A stretch of DNA of 64,000 nt. Origin: Acytostelium subglobosum LB1. Taxonomy: Eukaryota > Evosea > Eumycetozoa > Acytosteliales > Acytosteliaceae. The notes below the pieces were generated by a model. That model did no database searches. It was not told the origin of the DNA and was given only the letters and a program-made list of their open reading frames with translations. Where the stretch lies: NCBI RefSeq assembly GCF_000787575.1, contig NW_012236492.1, positions 62,001 through 126,000 on the forward strand. Reading direction: 5' to 3'. Positions 11,966 through 24,500 of this stretch are shown here, piece after piece (position 1 is the stretch's first letter; each line of letters opens with the position of its first letter). Both the position numbers and the translations under genes were made by a program.

Positions 11966-13083
11966 TTAGTATAAGCAACAAATAAATAGTAACAATGTAA
12001 TGTAAGTTCGTATTGTATATCTATATATTACAATAGTTGACGAATGAGAATAATGATTGATGACTGAATGGCATCGGTCGTTTATCTTCCCACAAAATTC
12101 TGTTTAGATTCCAAGACAAAAGCAAAGGGGGGTACCCCTTCACTTCTTTCAACCTTGCCCTCATTCCAATGAAGTAAACAAATACATAATACAACTTATA
12201 ACTCCCTTTCTTCCTTTCTAGTATTGGATTGCTCTTTGATTATGAGTTCATTCATCGGACATTTAGGATGGTTCAACATTCATGACTCACACACAAGTGA
12301 CAAATGCTAAAGACTATTCCTACTCTTTCTCTTTTGAAATGTTCATTAGAATGGTCGCGCTGGTGTCTGAAAGGGTAGGATTGGAATCAACGCAGTAGGT
12401 AGGTTCTAGAAGTTGTTCACCTGATATGTTGGGAATGAATGATTGAATGAATGATAAAGACCCTAGAGGGTCGGATCAATCCCCTACTACTGCCTACTAA
12501 ACACCGAGAATAAACCCGAATTGGAATAGATTGATGTTGTTACATTTAGTGATGAACGTAATTGTTCATAAGAAAGTTCACAAGATGGAATGACCTTCAA
12601 TTGTATTATTGGGCAATAACAGATAAACAGACAAAGACTATGTTTAAATTTATCCTCCACATCAATATAACGACATCTTAAATATTAGATAAACATCGTC
12701 AAAGGAGCACAATGCACCACTTGGTGCTGAAGCAATGTCGCGGTCAAAGCGTTTACCTCGCGTCAACAATTGCAAATTTTACGTGATCCTACATAACCAA
12801 ACCTCAAAAATCGACCCATCAACTCCATGCCACATGTAAATCGGAATGCCCATTCACTACATCACAGTCACATCAGGTCCCCCAGGTCCTGGAAGGACAT
12901 CATCACCCAACAAGTCAATGGTAAGTCCTATCCTATCCTACCTTCCATCCTTTCCAAAGGTCGGGTCTTCAACAATGATTTCATCAACCTCTTCCACCTC
13001 AAAGTGCTCATTATCCACATATTGTACTATTTCAATCCTGATGTAATAATAACCTTGTATCCCTACTTACCTTAATATTTAAA
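11966..13083. other. Intergenic region with hairpins and possible relic
   Basis: No confident gene. Notable items are the inverted repeats GCACCA-TGGTGC (12714-12727) and an imperfect stem around 12732-12773, and GC-richer sequence at 12830-13060 with open frames on both strands. The plus frame is Ser/Pro-rich. The minus frame is acidic (YVDNEHFEVEEVDEIIVED), lacks an ATG and is interrupted once. This could be a gene relic or a structured transcript upstream of the ComC-like gene. Confidence 0.4.
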
Positions 13084-15036
13084 ATGAATAATAATAATAA
13101 TAATATATATTTGTTGTCCATGTTGTTGTTGTTGTTGTGCCTGCTGGCTACGACGACAACACCAGTTTCAGCTGGTCTCCCACCTCCCCAATGTCTATGT
13201 CTGAGAATGTTCACGGTAAACAGACTGGACTATATCGAGACGGATAGTTGCGACACGAGTAAACAATACAACTGCACAGCACCTCACAATCAATGTGATC
13301 CAAACTATGCCTTCACCTCCAACGATGGCTACAACAAACTATACGTTGGCGATTGTCCCAACTTGCCCTACGACGAAGACGAAGACGTCCACATCCTAGG
13401 CAGTGTCTGTTGTCAATGTGCCAAAGGCTACATCATGAACAATGTATGTGTACTTAGATCATTTATTAAAATTGATAAATCATTCATTGACCCAATATTG
13501 TAGCAAGCGGATTGTGTACTCCCAGTTGTAGATCCATGTCAGACTGCCAACTGCGCTGGTACTTGCCAGAACTCTGGCGGTACGGCAGTATGTTCTTGTG
13601 CCCCACCTTTGATACTTGGAACTGATTATAAGTCATGCTTCCAGAATGTTTGTTCCACTGCCAATGGTGGATGTCAACAAAGTTGCGAGAGTATTGATGG
13701 AAAGGCCAAGTGCACATGTGCCCAGTACTACTCATTGGCCGCCAACAACAAATCATGTATCCATGATCCAATCAACATCACAGCCATCACTCACCCTGAC
13801 ATATACTTTAATGAAGCTGGCAACATAACAATCATTGGCGCTGGCTTCAATGTGTTGCCAAACTCAAATGTATCGGCATCAATTGGTGATGCACTATGCA
13901 AGCGCGTCAAGGTCATCAACTCAACACATATTGTTTGTCAATTTGCTGGTGATGCCACACCATCAGTCGACAGCAACTCATTGTCTGTTAATGTAACAAT
14001 CGATGGCGCCAAGGCATCCAATCAGTTGTTCTTCTACACTCAATACGTTCAATGTTTGAATGGATGTAGTGGACATGGCACATGTAACAACAAGACTGGC
14101 GAGTGCACTTGTGAGCCAGACTATGGTCGAACCGACTGTTCGTTCAACAAGCAGACCAACAACCTGCCACCACCCACCATCGACGAGTCAGGCGGTACTT
14201 TGTTCCCAATATCCGAGGGCAAGGGAAGCAACTTCACACTCTCCATCATGTTCCTTCGTGAGCTCGACAATCTTGACCGCCAGGTCAAGTTGCTAAAGAT
14301 GTCCGAAATCATTTGGACCGCACGCAATGTCACTCCCGACTCCAACACCTATCACTACCGAGGCGTGTTCCCCAACGACACGGCCACATTTGAGGTGCAG
14401 ATCGACTACTTCAAGGATGCAACAAAGGTCGACTTTGCCGGCGAGACCATTCAGATCCTGGACAACTCGATCAAGTACACGATAAGCATTCAGAACTGGC
14501 GCTTCAACAGCACGCTCAACACGCTCCATATCGTGTACAGCACCAAGTCATCCAACCCCTGCGCTGACATGACCGTCGACAAGAATGTGGGCATCTCCAA
14601 CAGCTCGTCGCCATACCCATTCCTCGACGTTGCCGATGGCACTGGCGCAGTGATGCAAGGTCGTTTCGCCAGCAGGATGTTGATCGACGAGAGGATCGTC
14701 AAGAGTCTCTTTGTGCACCTGCCGACCACAGACAACCTCTACCAGCTGCTCCCCAACGACTCGTTGTCGACTACATTCAACGTGTTGACGGCCAATGTGC
14801 TACCGGCATTCAGTCGTCGCGCCAAGGTCGATCCAAACTTTGGTGTGATGGTTGCAATCAATGGTGTTCGCGACCAGTGTAGCGAGTCGGACAACAAGAT
14901 CGGCTGGAAAATACCAGTGATCGTTGTATGTTCTGTCGTCGGAGCTGCCTTGGTAGCTGTTTCCATCGCATTCATTGCAAGGTCCAAGTTTGTCATGTTG
15001 AAGATGAGCCAAATTAGAATGAAGAATATCGAATAA
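13084..15036 (+). CDS. ComC-like EGF/TIG transmembrane receptor, copy 1
   Basis: Exons 13084-13443 and 13504-15036 give 630 residues. Order of parts: an Asn run and signal peptide (LLSMLLLLLCLLA); a Cys-rich N-terminal region; EGF-like repeats (ANCAGTCQNSGG, STANGGCQQSC); an IPT/TIG domain (ITAITHPDIYFNEAGNITI); another EGF (CSGHGTCNNKTGECTCEPDYG); the beta-sandwich region characteristic of the dictyostelid ComC family (about residues 370-580, GRFASRMLIDERIVKSLFV); one membrane helix (VIVVCSVVGAALVAVSIAF) and a short basic tail. D. discoideum ComC-type proteins act in cell-cell communication during development; the same role here is inference. It forms a tandem pair with the next gene. Confidence 0.88.
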
Positions 15037-15943
15037 TGATGGTATCTGTTATCTCCCTCGGGTGATCATTATTATGTGTGAGTGTGTGATTGATTGATTG
15101 GTTGTTTGTGGCTCTTCGGGAGTTGGCCCCTACTCCCAGGACACACTTGACACTGGTCGGGCCAGTAAACAATGAACCAACCATTCATTCCTATCGCTGC
15201 AAGTTTGTAAATACAATAAATCACTGTTTTAGACTGAATGATCATTCAATCAGTCTTTGCAACACACACAAACTGATCAAACAATTGTGTCCATCCTCAC
15301 CTCCAATCAGCCTAGGCAACAACCACATTGTGCTTAAACAATGTTATTCTTTTGAAAGAGCAAAGATAATAATAATAACACTTGCAAATGTGTACTAACA
15401 TAACACGCGATCGTGTTTCTAGATACTCGACCTCTGTCAGCTGACCAAACACAACACAATCGCCAACAACAGCAACAAAACAGCGACCAGACCAGGGCCT
15501 TTCAGTAAAAACATGTGTCAAAATGATGGGGGTCGTTTAGATGGGCGAAACGAGTGATTGACCCCCATGATTACGTATCCCGACTCACCGTGTTCAGCAT
15601 GGAATCCGTCAAGTAATGTAACCAAACAGCAAGCATACTCCATTGATGTTTACAATGGTGTTGGCGTGCATCATCAAACATTCTCTAAACATAGTATTGT
15701 TGATTGTTGTTGATGTCTAGATTCTTGTTGAGGAAGTTGTTGATGATGATGGGGGTTGATGTTGCTGTTGGGTCTCTAAATTTCATCATGTCTCGCAATC
15801 ACATCTACACCTGTCCTACCACGACCTGGCCTCATTCATGCAGTTTAAGGAAAGGCCATACCCTGATCAAACAACCATTTCTAATTCTAGATATAAATAT
15901 TTATTTATACAAATAATAATATTATTATCATAATATATATAAA
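15037..15943. other. Spacer between tandem ComC-like genes
   Basis: About 900 bp without a convincing gene. Just after the first gene is a perfect 6-bp stem (GGGAGT-ACTCCC, 15118-15137) and a second small stem (CTGG-CCAG), perhaps in the 3' untranslated region. AT-rich promoter-like sequence precedes the second gene. Confidence 0.5.
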
Positions 15944-18126
15944 ATGAAGAATAATAATAATATTTTAAAGACATTGATGGTCTGCATAACAATTGTTATA
16001 CTCTCAATTAGTATGGACAAGGTGGATGCTTATGATGCCGCTTGTCTTTGTGAGTATATGTATAAAATTGCAAAGGATACAAGAGGTGGACATGATAGAG
16101 ATGATAGGAGATTCTCAGATAATATAGTAGGAGGAGAAGGACATGGAGTAGAATCAGGTAGAAGGTTATTGGATGATGATGACAATTATAGAGTTGATAC
16201 ATCACAATGCAACTCTAATAACAACTTGTATCAATGCAGTGGATGTACCAATATGGTACAACCTGGACTCATTAACTTTAACCAATGTCCAGGTTCGAGA
16301 TACAGGACTAGTAAAGTATATCTCGCACAACCTATATGTTGTAATTGTATGCCACCCAACTCAATCCAAGATCCAAATGTAAGTTGTAATTGTTATAGTT
16401 GAGTTTGTTCAAACTCATTTGACAACCCAACTAACACATGTCCACTCAATCAATTAATCAAATACTATAGGTAGTTCAATGTGTAAACCCTTGTAATAAT
16501 AAGAATTGCTCGGATACTTGCTCGGTGAATTCAAATAGTCAGGCTGTTTGCGGTTGCAAAGCTGGAGATAATCTTGGAACTGATGGAAGGACTTGTTTCA
16601 TCAATATGTGTGCCAAGAACAATGGAGGATGTTCTGGAAACTGCTCAAGTACCAATGGTGTTAGGACATGTTCATGTACTCCACCCCTGGTGCTGGCACC
16701 AGACAAACAATCCTGTGTAGGCCAAGACTACTGCAAAACAAACAATGGTGGATGTAATCAAATATGTGCGAACACAATTGATGCACCCACCTGCAGTTGT
16801 TACCCAGGCTACACACTCAATGTCAAGGATCTCAAGACATGTGAGAAGGATAAGTTCCAGATATTGTCTACCAACACACCAACTGTTTATCACAATCAAC
16901 GTGGATTGATCACTATTTATGGTGATGGATTTGGCGCCGCCCCCAATCCCAAGGTTACTGGAACGATCGGTGATGCCAAATGTCTGAATGTGACAAGGAT
17001 CAACTCAACTGCGTTGGTCTGTGACTTTGCCGGTGATGCCACCCCAGCAGACAAGGGAGAGTCACTCTATGTAAACATCACAATCGATGGAGTTACATCA
17101 TCCAATCAGGTCTTCTTCTACATTCAATACTTCCCATGTCCGGGCAATTGCAATGGCAATGGTGTGTGCAACAATCAGACTGGCGAGTGCACTTGTAATG
17201 AAGGATTTGGTCGTCAAGACTGTTCTGAGGCCAAGCAAACGAACAATATCCCACCACCACAAGTCGACAATGATGGCAACACAGTGTTCAACCTTAGTGG
17301 AGTCGGAACGAATGTCACCCTCTCAATCAAGTACCTTCGCGAGGTGTCCAACATTGGAGAAGAGATCAAGTTGCTACGACTGTCAGACATTGAATGGACC
17401 AATCGCACAGCCAGCATCGAGTCACCAACCTACACATACTCTGGACGCTTCAAGAACAGCACTGTGGTGCTCGATCTCCAAATCGTCTACTACGCCAAGG
17501 CATCAAAGACTGAGTTTGCAGGCGAGTCCATCCAGATCTACGACAACTCAATCAAGTATACAATTGGCATCTCCAACTGGGCTTTTGGATCATCACTCAA
17601 CTACCTTCAGGTTGTCTATCAGACTCAGGTACTCGACCCATGCGACAAGATGTCATTCGACAAGAGCTTTGGTGTGGCCAATGGCGGATCATATCCCTAT
17701 ATGACAATGGACACTGGCGAGGGAGTGGTGATGGAGGGCAGATTCGCGAGCAGGATGATAGTGGACGAGCGTATAGTCAAGAGCAGTTTCATCAAGTTAC
17801 CATTGAGTGATCAACTTTACAACGAGTCTGCACCCAGCACTCCTGGAGTGTTTGTCGCTCTCACTGCCAATGTCATTTCTGCATTTGGAAAATCAGTTAA
17901 ATTGGATCCCAACTTTGGAGTGATCGTTTCTTTGGATAGTGGCAATGATGGAACTTGTGGACAAGGTGGTAGCAAAGGTATTAGTTGGAAGGTGCCAGTC
18001 ATTGTCGTATGTTCAGTGGTCGGCGCAGCCCTTCTCACAGTGGGTATGATCTTCCTGGTACGATCCAGGTTTGTCCAATTCCGTGTACACGAGATGAAAC
18101 TCAAAAATATATCCTCCAAAGATTAA
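15944..18126 (+). CDS. ComC-like EGF/TIG transmembrane receptor, copy 2
   Basis: Exons 15944-16378 and 16471-18126 give 696 residues, with the same layout as the upstream neighbour: signal peptide (LMVCITIVILSISMDKVDA), Cys-rich N terminus, EGF-like modules (AKNNGGCSGNC, CKTNNGGCNQICAN), IPT/TIG domain (VYHNQRGLITIYGDGFG), EGF (CNGNGVCNNQTGECTC), ComC-type sandwich region (EGRFASRMIVDERIVKSSF), one membrane helix (VIVVCSVVGAALLTVGMIF) and a basic tail. It has one more EGF module than copy 1, and an acidic/basic insert (residues 45-85, DDRRFSDNIVGG, LLDDDDN) absent from copy 1. Intron position matches, so this is a tandem duplication that has since diverged. Confidence 0.88.
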
Positions 18127-18342
18127 TTTAAATAAATAAATATAAAGACAATTATTATTATTTGAATGATACAAAGGTGATATTACTTTTATTCAAAGTG
18201 ATATATATGATTGAATGTACATATATAAAGTTATATTAAATCTAGGAAGAATACAAATGTTGATGGACTCACTGAATGACTGACTGTCTTGCAATACATA
18301 TAAACATCAACATAACTTGGCAGATAGCATGTCCAATAATGT

Positions 18343-18645
18343 TTAGGCGTGGACATTAGCATTCACATTGGCATCGAGACAGATTCCCAAAAGGTTGAGA
18401 TGGGCAACGACATTAGCATCAAGGTCAAGCAGACCAGCAGTGGAGTTGCTGCCCTGCATGATGGAGGCTGTCGAGGTGGATCCGACAGTAGTCATTGAGC
18501 GGGTGTTGTTGGAGAAGTTCATTGAGGAGATGGCCTCTGTTTGAATATTTGGTAATTTTGTTAGTTAGAATTTTGATCAAACTCCAGTCATCCTGGAAAC
18601 AATCAAGTAATAGCAATTGTTGTTGTACATACTAAGGAGAGTCAT
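18343..18645 (-). CDS. UPF0512/hssA-like small protein
   Basis: Exons 18633-18645 (13 nt) and 18343-18536 give 68 residues: MTLLKAISSMNFSNN at the start, a Ser/Thr/Asn-rich middle and a C terminus of alternating Asn/Ala/Val (LDANVVAHLNLLGI, DANVNANVHA). The M-T-x-x-x-x-I-S-S start, the short first exon and the size match the dictyostelid-specific UPF0512 and hssA/2C/7E small-protein families, many of which are developmentally expressed. No molecular function is established for them. It lies convergent with the second ComC-like gene, 216 bp away. Confidence 0.75.
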
Positions 18646-19962
18646 TTTAGAATTGATTGTATTAAACTTTAAAGTAAGTTAGAAGTAGATTATTATTTGT
18701 TTGATTTGATGATTGATTAGGACCTGACATGTCAACTATTTATACCTATTTTCAGCAGATATCAACAATGCCAACGCAGTGTATTGGTAGTATTGAATGA
18801 ATATAACTACCCGGAAAGGATAAAGATAACAACTTAAATCCAGGAATGGGTGGAAATATGATTAAACATCGCAATCCTTATTAAGAGCGAATATAATTAT
18901 ATATTCAAAGATGTGGTTGTATTAGAAGTAGTAGTTCAACATCATCAACATCATCATCATCAATGTAATAATACCAATCATCCATCCATCCATCCATCCA
19001 TCCATTCAAACCAACACAACTTCATGATTAGATTATCTATTTAACATCAATGATGGGATGAAGTGTTGATTGATTGATTGATTGTCTGCAGTTAGAATAT
19101 GAATTACAAGTCATTCTGGAATAGCCAGAAGTACTGTGTGAACCGTCTGTCAGTCACATCATCAATTCAATCAAAATCGCACCCCTCCAACTACTAATTG
19201 GAGGGAATTGTAGTAGTGACTGACGTGTTGTTGACATGTGTTGACAATAAATAGTGTCACACGTATATTTGAGTGTGATTGTACGAACATGTGATTGGTC
19301 CTCCACTGTCATACATGCCACAAGTGTGGTGATCACGATCAAGCATCCAGGATTAAGTATTCATGAATGAATGGAGTGAGTGGTTGACAACTGATGAAAG
19401 GTGTAGTTCAGAAATATAATTATGGATGTAGATAATAAATGTTTGTTAATTTAATGGCGTGAAGTGTAATGTATGAGTTCTCAATGTTCTGTCAATTCAA
19501 AATGTCGTTCATTCTTGTACATTCTTACTTATTCTTCTCTTTTTCTATATTGTTATGCATAAGAATAAAATAGACAAGTCTTTAACCAAAGACTCTAGAG
19601 TTGTGTGTGTGGCACTGATCTTATTCCGGAACATACGTTGTTGGTTCAACGTATATATCTGTATGATCATCATCGTCATGGTCAGCACGACAACAATGAG
19701 AATGAAGTTGGTTTGAGGGTTTTTGTTCTTGAAATCATTTATTCATAATTTTTTCCATTAATCATCTCAAATTGGTTTGTTTTTGGTGTATGTATGAGTG
19801 TCATTGAATTAGGGGAGGAGGTGTTTGATGAGTTTAACCACTACCCTACATTCACAATTCATTCACTCAATTATACAGATAATAATCACACACACACACA
19901 ATATATATATTTATATATTTATATATACATACATACATTCATAACCAATATATAGAGATACA
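18646..19962. other. Long intergenic region
   Basis: About 1.3 kb of AT-rich sequence with an (ATCC)n run near 18979, TTGA runs near 19070 and a perfect 8-bp inverted repeat (ATACGTTG-CAACGTAT) at 19633-19654. (CA)n and TATA-like sequence precedes the E2 gene. No gene is supported. Confidence 0.55.
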
Positions 19963-20578
19963 ATGGCATCAACATCTGCAAAGCGTTTGCAAAAGGAGAT
20001 CACTGATATAATCAAGGCACCACCAACATGGTGTTCAGCCGCTGTAGTCGGTGACAACCTTCACAAGTGGAAGGCAACTGTCTTGGGACCAGTACGTATA
20101 ATCATCATCTACACATCCAGACAGTGAGTGAGATTGGATTGTTAACTAACTTGTATTGTGTGTAAACAGGAGGGATCACCTTTTGAGAAGGGTACATTTG
20201 AGATCGAGCTGGATATACCTCACGAATACCCATTCAAGCCACCAACCTTGAAATTCACTACAAAGATATACCATCCAAATATCAAGTCTGACGGTACAGT
20301 TTGCTCTGAACTGCTTTCACAGAGCTGGTCGCCACAGTTGAAGATCCAAGATGGTATGTTGTGTTCACTTTGAGCTCTCCTAACAATGCAGTCAATGTCA
20401 CTAACATCAACAAACAAACACATTCATCTTATGATTAGTTCTCTTGACAATTAGAACTCTTTTGATTGAACCAAACCCAGATAACCCTCTGGAGGTAGAT
20501 ATCGCTCAGCAATTCAAGACCGACCGCAATGCATTCAACAAACAAGCCAAGGAGTGGACAAAGAAATACGCCAAGTAA
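19963..20578 (+). CDS. Ubiquitin-conjugating enzyme E2
   Basis: Three exons (19963-20091, about 20170-20353, and about 20439-20578) give about 150 residues, a bare UBC domain. E2 enzymes accept activated ubiquitin on a cysteine and pass it on with an E3. Visible: helix 1 ([12 protein letters not shown]), [31 protein letters not shown] box ([11 protein letters not shown]) and the active-site cysteine in [11 protein letters not shown]. The C-terminal helices are [15 protein letters not shown] and [10 protein letters not shown]. The sequence is somewhat UBE2L/UBE2D-like, but I cannot fix the subclass. The start is the first ATG after a TATA-rich leader. Confidence 0.88.
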
Positions 20579-21548
20579 ATAGAGCTCTACTTGGTTGGTT
20601 GTTTGTTTGTTTGATTGATAGATTGATTGAATGAATGATTGGTTGAAGCATGTAGGTGTCAATACGCAACAAAATACATCTACATCAACAACCCTATCTC
20701 CTACTGCAGTCGGTCATCAATCAGACATCAACTCAACAATCCATCCACAGAGCATGTATTATAACTCCACTCTCTCTATCTCTCAATATATCGCATACCT
20801 CCACCAACAAACCCTATTGAACTTTACGGAATAAACAACCTTTAACCGATGGGAACCCCAACACAACAGACAATAATAATACGACAATCTTTGACTTCAG
20901 TAGCAGAGTAACTTAATTAAGTTAAATAACATTGATGATGATCTTCACTGCTTTAGTAATTTTGATAATGACTCACCTACTCACCTGGGTAATGTCGTTT
21001 GTATGTCGCTCATTTCATTGCTACAAAGAGCCAGCCCCCTATGTCCACCCATTCATTGGTTGTTAAGGTCTTTCTTTCTCCTGATGGTGTCTTGTTGTTG
21101 TTAACAAAATTGAAATGGAAAGGAGGACCTATCTACACCCCTCCACAACATGCTCGTGCACATCTTTTGCTGAAGGAGGAAACAACAACTTTGGGAAGAG
21201 CTGAATGAACCAGGTTTGGTGTAGTCTATCGTCAAATTATGTGTTTGTTGTTTGTGTGTGTGAATGACAAAACAAAACAAAACAAAACATCAACACAACA
21301 ACATCAAGAACAAGAACAAGACAATCTCCAAAGCTTTGATTAATAGTTTCAAAGAGGTTAAACAGTAACTAGCTAGTTACCATAATAACAGATTAGGACA
21401 GGAGACAAGGGAAAAGATTGCAATAGAATAAGAAAGAAGAGGCTTCGTTACGATCATCATCAGTTCTTCAAGTCATTCCATTATAGATCGATCCACCCAT
21501 CATCATTCCTTGCTTCCTTTTACACATTATGGACAAGGTACTTCTTCA
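20579..21548. other. Intergenic region
   Basis: 3' flank of the E2 gene and leader of the karyopherin gene, with an (AAAAC)n run near 21270 and TTGT/AAC repeats. Open frames here look like chance reading of untranslated sequence. No gene is supported. Confidence 0.55.
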
Positions 21549-24500
21549 ATGATCATGAACATCATCACAATGTTGCCACCACCAGATAATACTACTACTG
21601 TAGCGGGGCTTGTTACCAATGCCAATGCCACCGCTTCATCTTCCTCTTCATCATCCTCTTCTTCATCTTCATCATCCGATCATCGATCAGTACACAACAG
21701 CATCAATACATCAGGTGGACTACTTGATAACAATCAACAGCAGCAGCAGCAACAACAACAACAACAACAGAATCAACAACTTTTACTTAATCTAAACTTG
21801 ATTGAACAGGTGTTACAAACATTGTTCAATCCTCCAACGGGCGGCAATAATGATACGGCCGCACACGTGCAGAATGAAGCCAACCGATGGCTGATGGACC
21901 TGCAGCACAATCCCAATATAATACCATTCTGTCTCGAGTTGATCAAGCCCGAGCGACCGTTCTTTTCGCAGTTCTACGGCCTTCAGACACTGCACTCGAC
22001 CATTCACCATCGATGGGAGACGTCGCAATGGACGGACGAGCTTCGCTTCAGCATCAAGTCGGCAGTGTTCACCCGCTTCCTGTTGCTGGTGAACGATGCA
22101 CAGGTGGCACCAGTCTTCTTGGCCAAGCTGGCGTCTGTGCTGGCCGCCGTCATCGTACACAGTGTGCCGCGTCTCTGGGAGGACCCGGTTGGCGACTTTC
22201 TGCTGTTGATGTCCACAAACAATGACCGCATGATACGTGGCTCTATCGACGTGCTGACCATGCTGCCGCCAGAGTACGTGTTGGTCAAGCTGAAGCAAAA
22301 CAGGAGGAATGCACTCAAGGAATACCTCTTGCACAGCTCAGAGAGTGTGATCATGGCCATCACCAGCGCTCTCATGAACAACTCTACGCCAACCTTCCAG
22401 AACAAGGCCCTCATCATCCAATGCTTCAGATCATGGGTCATGTATACAAATTCAAAGTATGGATCACAACGATCACTCCACTCATCATCCATCCCTAACA
22501 TGATCCTCTTCACTCCACACAGCACATTGTTAAAGGCCAACTTCCACACGACTATATTCAAACTAATNNTGGATACACATTCCAATGCATTGATCCCATC
22601 ACTCAGTACCATGTGCGACCTGATCAACTTCCACACCTATGTGTCGCCACTCTCCAACCGTGCACCTGTCGTTCAAGGCGAGAGAAGCTTCGACGAGATC
22701 AACTATGATCGACTGATCATTCCCATCATTCGCAAGCTGGTATCACTCAAACAACTCTTCAATCAAAGTTCAATCATTCGTAAAGTATCTGGTCGATATT
22801 GGTCACCTGCCCTGCCCATCGCCTAACCAATCAATCAATCACATTCAAACACAGCACAACTATCATTTATATTCAGCGCATTCGCAGAGATTGTGTCACA
22901 GATCGTAGAGTGCTATGCACCTCTTATAATGGACGTCACCAAGCAGGATAATAGACAGTTGATGCGATACTTGTTGGATATATGCGCGCACAGTGATCGC
23001 GAGATGTCTGAGTTCACGTTCGACTCATGGGTCTACATGACAGGACACATCACAGAGTTGGCGAGCGAAGATGTGCTCGTCCGCTTCCAACGTATCTACG
23101 CCAAGCTGCTCCAGTCTTTGATGCAGCATGCCTCATTCCCCGCCAAGGTGGACAGGCCCGATGACAACATTGTCGACGAGATATTGAGCTATCGCAACGA
23201 TGCTAGCGATGTCGTCAACGCCTGTCTCGAGATCATTGGAGAGGAAGCCTTTGTACAGTACATTCATAATCTAGTCCATAACGAATGCAAGACTTGGCAG
23301 TCGTTTGAAGTTGTACGTACACCTCCTGCGACACGACCGACCGACCGACACAATCACTGATCATTCACACTCATAGGTCATACATATATTCCGATCGACT
23401 CATCTGGAAGCATCTCAATTGCGCCAGAGTAATGATAGCACTGGCAAGATGATGGGCAGCATTATAATACGCACGTTGACCACTCGACCACATTACATAC
23501 TCTCCAACACAGTGTTGATGATGCTGGAAGACTACAGCCAATTCATTACGACCAATAGCGAGTTACTTCATCAATGCTACCATTACATAACATCACTTGT
23601 CCAGCATACAGAGACCTGTTCATTGGCATGTAAGTTGTGTTGTAGTCACATGACATGATCACTCAATCAATCAATCCAATTACTCACTCTATCATGCCTA
23701 ACGCAACACAGTGAGGACACTACATGTCTTTTGCCAAAGACACGGAGACCGACTGTATGACAGCATAGACAACTGTTTGAACCTCTGGGAGTCAATGATG
23801 GCGGCAAAGACAGTAAAGGTATGTTGGCCGCAACTATAACATCAACGTCAACGACACACAACTTAACACTCTACCTGCATGCAGCCTGGCGACCAAAAGT
23901 CACTCATTGAATCCATCCTCTTCCTCTCTTCCTTTGCCAAGCATGAGACACATGTATGTACATCTCTCAAATAGCATGTCCAACATTCAACATCTGACTA
24001 ACTCATCAATCAACCAATCAATCAAACAGTCCAACAACATTTTCCAACGACTACTATCGCCAACTATTGTAAATTTAAAGACTGCTCTTGCCCAAGATCC
24101 CCGACCATCACTGCATCTCAGTGCCGACAAGAAACATATGATCATCGATCGATTATCTGTTCTGGAGTCTGGATTGAAGTATGTGTATTCTGATGATTGA
24201 AGTGTGATTGATGCTAACCCGAAACAACAATCAATAATATACAGGATACCAGCGCAATACTTCACGATATACAAAGACTTTACAAACAATATTCTACCTC
24301 TGTGCGATTCTGCTCATGATCTGTCAATCAAATACAGGGACTTGGACATATTGGAGTCAGTTTGGCGCGTACTCTGCAGTGTCCTACTCACAATGAGTGA
24401 GCATCAAAAGAAACAGCAACCACAACAACAACAGCAACAACAACAACAAGAACAACCACAACAACAACAACAGTATATCAACTTGGAGAAGATTGTCAAC

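Noticed and set aside
12827-13075. Plus-strand frame with GPPGPGR as a Walker A motif
   Set aside because: The invariant Lys of a P-loop is missing and the rest is low-complexity Ser/Pro.
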